Assembly: GCA_036006525.1 (NCBI GenBank)
Contig: DASYPP010000057.1
Location: forward strand, 45,377 to 109,376
DNA: 64,000 bases
Direction of reading: 5' to 3'
DNA from: DASYPP01 sp036006525
GTDB taxonomy: Bacteria; Gemmatimonadota; Gemmatimonadetes; Gemmatimonadales; GWC2-71-9
The notes below the pieces were generated by a model. The model was not told where the DNA came from. It saw only the letters and a list, made by a program, of their open reading frames with translations, and searched no databases. Below are positions 61,529-64,000 of this stretch, one piece after another (position 1 is the stretch's first letter; every line of letters begins with the position of its first letter). The position numbers and the translations under genes were made by a program.

Positions 61529-62853
61529 GCGGCATCATGACCGCCGAACCCGTGGCCGTATCGCCCGACGCGCTGGTGCGGCTCACCGCCATCGCGCGGG
61601 AAGCCGGCGCCGCGGCCATGGAGCACTACCATGCCGGCGTCGCGGTTGCCCAGAAGGGCGACAAGGGACCGGTGACGGCGGCGGACCATGCCGCCCACGA
61701 CGTCATCCTGCGCGCCCTGACCGAGTGGGACCCATCGATCCCGGTGATCTCCGAAGAGGGCGACATCCCCGCGCTCGAGGTGCGCGCCGGGTGGCGGCGA
61801 TTCTGGCTGGTGGACCCGCTGGACGGCACCAAGGAGTTCATCCAGCGCAACGGCGAGTTCACCGTCAACATCGCGTTGATCGAGGAAGGGGTCCCGGTAC
61901 TGGGCGTGATCTACGCGCCCGCGCTCGACCTCATGTACTATGCCGGGGACGGCCTGGGATCGTGGAAGCGCGAGGAATCCCGGGCGCCGCACCGGATCAC
62001 CTCGCATGCGCCCCACCCGGGTCATGCGCTGGTGGTGGCGGAAAGCCGCTCGCATCCCTCACCCGAGCTCGAGGAATACCTGAAGACGGTACGGGTCGGC
62101 AGCCGGGTGCAGGCCGGCAGCTCGCTCAAGTTCTGCTGGGTGGCCGAAGGCAAAGCCGACATCTATCCCAGGCTGGGGCCGACCATGGAATGGGATGTCG
62201 CGGCCGGGGACTGCATCTTCCGCAACTCCGCCCTGGTGGGGCGCCGGGCTTCATCGCTGGTCTACAACCAGCCGGAACTTCGGAACCCGGGGTTTGTTAT
62301 AGGGATGGACGACGCGGGGAGAGACCAGCGGAGCGGCCAGGGCGCGGTGCTCTGGTTTACCGGCCTCTCCGGAAGCGGCAAGAGCACCATCGCGGCCCGG
62401 GTCGTCGAGGAGCTGAAACGGCGGGGCCTGCCGGTGGAATACCTCGATGGCGATAACATCCGGGACATCTTCCCGGCGACCGGGTTTACCCGGCCGGAAC
62501 GGGATGCCCACATCCGGCGGGTAGGCTGGGTAGCCAGCCGGCTGGAGGCCCATGGCGTCATCGCGGTGACCTCGCTGGTCTCGCCCTACCGGGATTCGCG
62601 GGAGTTCGTCCGGGGGCTAAGCCGGAACTTCATCGAGATCTACGTCTCCACGCCCTACGAAGAATGCGAGAAGCGGGACATCAAGGGACTGTACGCCAGG
62701 GCTCGCCGAGGCGAGATCAAGAATTTCACGGGACTGGACGACCCTTACGAAGCGCCCAATAAAGCTGAGCTGGTTATTGATACCAGGAACACCACGGTGG
62801 CGCAGGCGGTCGGTCAGGTACTCAAGGCGGTAGAGGGCGGTAAAGGGCGGTAA
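61522..62853 (+). CDS. CysQ-CysC fusion: 3'-phosphoadenosine-5'-phosphate phosphatase + APS kinase
   Basis: 443 residues from ATG 61522 (ATG 61537 possible), overlapping the previous stop. CysQ domain (about 8-265): ISEEGDIPALE, VDPLDGTKEFIQRNGEF (metal site), and WDVAAGDCIF. CysC domain (about 275-440): P-loop GLSGSGKST, EYLDGDNIRD, RVGWVASRLEAHG, FIEIYVSTPYEECEKRD. One chain would make PAPS and also remove the PAP by-product. The 3' end contains GGCGGTA three times at 10-bp period, which encodes the last residues and the stop. Confidence 0.92.
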   Translation: MVSGIMTAEPVAVSPDALVRLTAIAREAGAAAMEHYHAGVAVAQKGDKGPVTAADHAAHDVILRALTEWDPSIPVISEEGDIPALEVRAGWRRFWLVDPLDGTKEFIQRNGEFTVNIALIEEGVPVLGVIYAPALDLMYYAGDGLGSWKREESRAPHRITSHAPHPGHALVVAESRSHPSPELEEYLKTVRVGSRVQAGSSLKFCWVAEGKADIYPRLGPTMEWDVAAGDCIFRNSALVGRRASSLVYNQPELRNPGFVIGMDDAGRDQRSGQGAVLWFTGLSGSGKSTIAARVVEELKRRGLPVEYLDGDNIRDIFPATGFTRPERDAHIRRVGWVASRLEAHGVIAVTSLVSPYRDSREFVRGLSRNFIEIYVSTPYEECEKRDIKGLYARARRGEIKNFTGLDDPYEAPNKAELVIDTRNTTVAQAVGQVLKAVEGGKGR

Positions 62854-62884
62854 CCGAAACCCAAACACCAGGCGGAAACGCACC

Positions 62885-63766
62885 ATGGATCATCTGGAAC
62901 AACTCGAAAACAAGAGCGTGCACATCCTCCGGGAAGCGTACGCCAACTTCAAGCAGCTGGGCATGCTGTGGTCGATCGGCAAGGACAGCACGGTGCTGCT
63001 CTGGCTGGCCCGGAAGGCATTCTACGGCCACGTGCCTTTCCCGCTGATCCACATCGACACCTCGTTCAAGATCCCGGAGATGATCAAGTACCGGGACCGG
63101 CTGGCGGCGGAGTGGAACCTGAACCTGATCTACGGGGAGAACCGGGGCGCGCTGGACGAAGGGCGCACCTTTCCGGGCGGCAAGGTGGACCGGATCACCT
63201 GTTGCGGCCTGCTCAAGACCGAGGCGCTCAAGCGCACCCTGAGCGGTGAATGGCCGCGCTACCGCTTCAACCACGCCAAGAAGGCCTATGAGCGGGACAC
63301 CAACACCGAGCCGTTTACCGGCGTCATCGTTGGTGCCCGGGCCGACGAGGAGGGCAGCCGCTCAAAGGAGCGCTACTTCTCGCCCCGCAACAACCAGAAC
63401 CTGTGGGACGTGGGCGACCAGCCGCCCGAGTTCTGGAACCAGTACAAGACCGACTTCGCGCCCGGAACCCACGTGCGGATTCACCCGCTGCTGGACTGGA
63501 CCGAACTCAACATCTGGGAGTACATCGAGCGGGAGAACATCCCCACCGTGTCGCTCTATTATGACAAGGGAGAGGGCAAGCGGTTTCGCTCGCTGGGCTG
63601 CGGACCCTGCACCACCATGGTAGACTCGCCGGCGAAGAACGTGGCCGAGATCATCGTCGAGCTCAAGACCGGGAAGTTCGCCAACATCGCGGAGCGGGCC
63701 GGGCGGGCGCAGGACAAGGACGATGGCGGCGGGCTGGAGACGCTGAGGAAAGATGGGTACATGTAA
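62885..63766 (+). CDS. cysD: Sulfate adenylyltransferase subunit CysD
   Basis: 293 residues, ATG 62885. N-type ATP pyrophosphatase: LWSIGKDSTVLLWLARKAFYG, HIDTSFKIPEMIKYRD, TEPFTGVIVGARADEEGSR and PLLDWTELNIWEYIERENIP, LGCGPCTTMVDSPAKN. Pairs with CysN to make APS from sulfate. The usual order is cysD-cysN; here cysD is last. Terminator follows. Confidence 0.96.
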   Translation: MDHLEQLENKSVHILREAYANFKQLGMLWSIGKDSTVLLWLARKAFYGHVPFPLIHIDTSFKIPEMIKYRDRLAAEWNLNLIYGENRGALDEGRTFPGGKVDRITCCGLLKTEALKRTLSGEWPRYRFNHAKKAYERDTNTEPFTGVIVGARADEEGSRSKERYFSPRNNQNLWDVGDQPPEFWNQYKTDFAPGTHVRIHPLLDWTELNIWEYIERENIPTVSLYYDKGEGKRFRSLGCGPCTTMVDSPAKNVAEIIVELKTGKFANIAERAGRAQDKDDGGGLETLRKDGYM

Positions 63767-63799
63767 AGGTGGGCAAGCGGGACAGTGGGAAAAAGAAAA

Positions 63800-63824
63800 G
63801 GCGGCTCAATCGAGCCGCCTTTTT
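63800..63824 (+). terminator. Rho-independent terminator after cysD
   Basis: GGCGGCTC (63800-63807) pairs with GAGCCGCC (63812-63819), loop AATC, then TTTTT; an A run on the left makes it usable for the converging gene too. Confidence 0.93.
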
Positions 63825-63836
63825 CGTTTGCCGCTC

Positions 63837-64000
63837 TCAGGATCGGGAGTGCGGTGCGGCCGGAGTAAAGAGGCGAAGCAGCGGCAGCGTCATCAGGTTG
63901 GTTACCAGCGCCACCACCACGATGATGGTGAACGTCAGCACGGTAATGATCTTGAGCTGAAGGCCCATCAGCCCGGCGACGAGAACCAGCAACCCACGGG
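63837..64000 (-). CDS. Cation:proton antiporter, C-terminal part (cut by window edge)
   Basis: Minus-strand frame ending TGA at 63837-63839 and open to the window edge. The 53 residues visible include RGLLVLVAGLMGLQLKIIT and TFTIIVVVALVTNLMTLPLL, the last two membrane helices typical of CPA-type sodium/proton antiporters (RG-x-x-x-L followed by V-T-x-x-x-T-x-P-L-L). The tail PAAPHSRS is cytoplasmic. Family call rests on this short piece. Confidence 0.75.
   Translation of the reverse strand, partial: RGLLVLVAGLMGLQLKIITVLTFTIIVVVALVTNLMTLPLLRLFTPAAPHSRS

Noticed and set aside
62833..62855. GGCGGTA triple repeat at the CysQ-CysC stop as another heptad array
   Set aside because: Period is 10 bp, not 7, and there is no complementary arm; it resembles the arrays only in lying at a stop codon.

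Overview
The window looks like a chromosomal segment of a high-GC, Gram-negative-type bacterium: outer-membrane barrels, a Wza-type exporter, exosortase/EpsI, MltG and lipoprotein signals are present. The mix of MoxR/DUF58/DUF4129 genes, an RDD-SpoIIM protein, GH38 mannosidase and tandem sulfatase-like proteins would fit Gemmatimonadota. That placement is inference from gene content and base composition; no rRNA or tRNA gene was seen.

Layout. 0.1-6.5 kb: a DUF4384 exported protein, a YjbR-like protein, then a leftward group (small barrel, TPR protein, GH38 alpha-mannosidase) and a 28-residue membrane peptide. 6.5-13.5 kb: a leftward, overlapping membrane-associated MoxR operon (integral membrane protein, DUF4129, DUF4350, MoxR ATPase, DUF58) facing a rightward gene that fuses RDD and SpoIIM domains. 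13.5-28 kb: housekeeping genes (site-2 protease, rho, ruvX, mltG, thiE, rlmI, CDF transporter, tdh-kbl, DNA glycosylase, NYN/OST-HTH RNA-binding protein).

28-44 kb: an exopolysaccharide/exosortase locus. A leftward operon carries a sigma54-dependent NtrC-type regulator, its histidine kinase and UDP-GlcNAc 2-epimerase. Rightward are a Wzc-like tyrosine kinase behind a good sigma54 (-24/-12) site, then a Wza-like exporter, a priming sugar transferase, exosortase and EpsI. Two glycosyltransferases, a REC/degenerate-GGDEF protein and a surface lipoprotein with SBBP-like repeats follow.

45-64 kb: seven tandem membrane proteins, each a five-helix N-terminal domain fused to a sulfatase/alkaline-phosphatase-fold domain. 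In all seven the usual Cys/Ser-x-Pro-x-Arg motif reads Thr-x-Pro-Ser-His. Most are joined by 4-bp start/stop overlaps, and one GT39-like glycosyltransferase sits inside the run. The array leads directly into sulfate-activation genes (CysNC with a degenerate kinase domain, a CysQ-CysC fusion, CysD). I infer a system that decorates an envelope glycan or lipid with an anionic group; the substrate is unknown.

A second notable layer is non-coding. At least seven intergenic spacers are filled by 7-bp-period repeats arranged as opposed arms. Several begin exactly at a stop codon and one ends one base before the next start. The heptamer differs from site to site but the architecture is shared.
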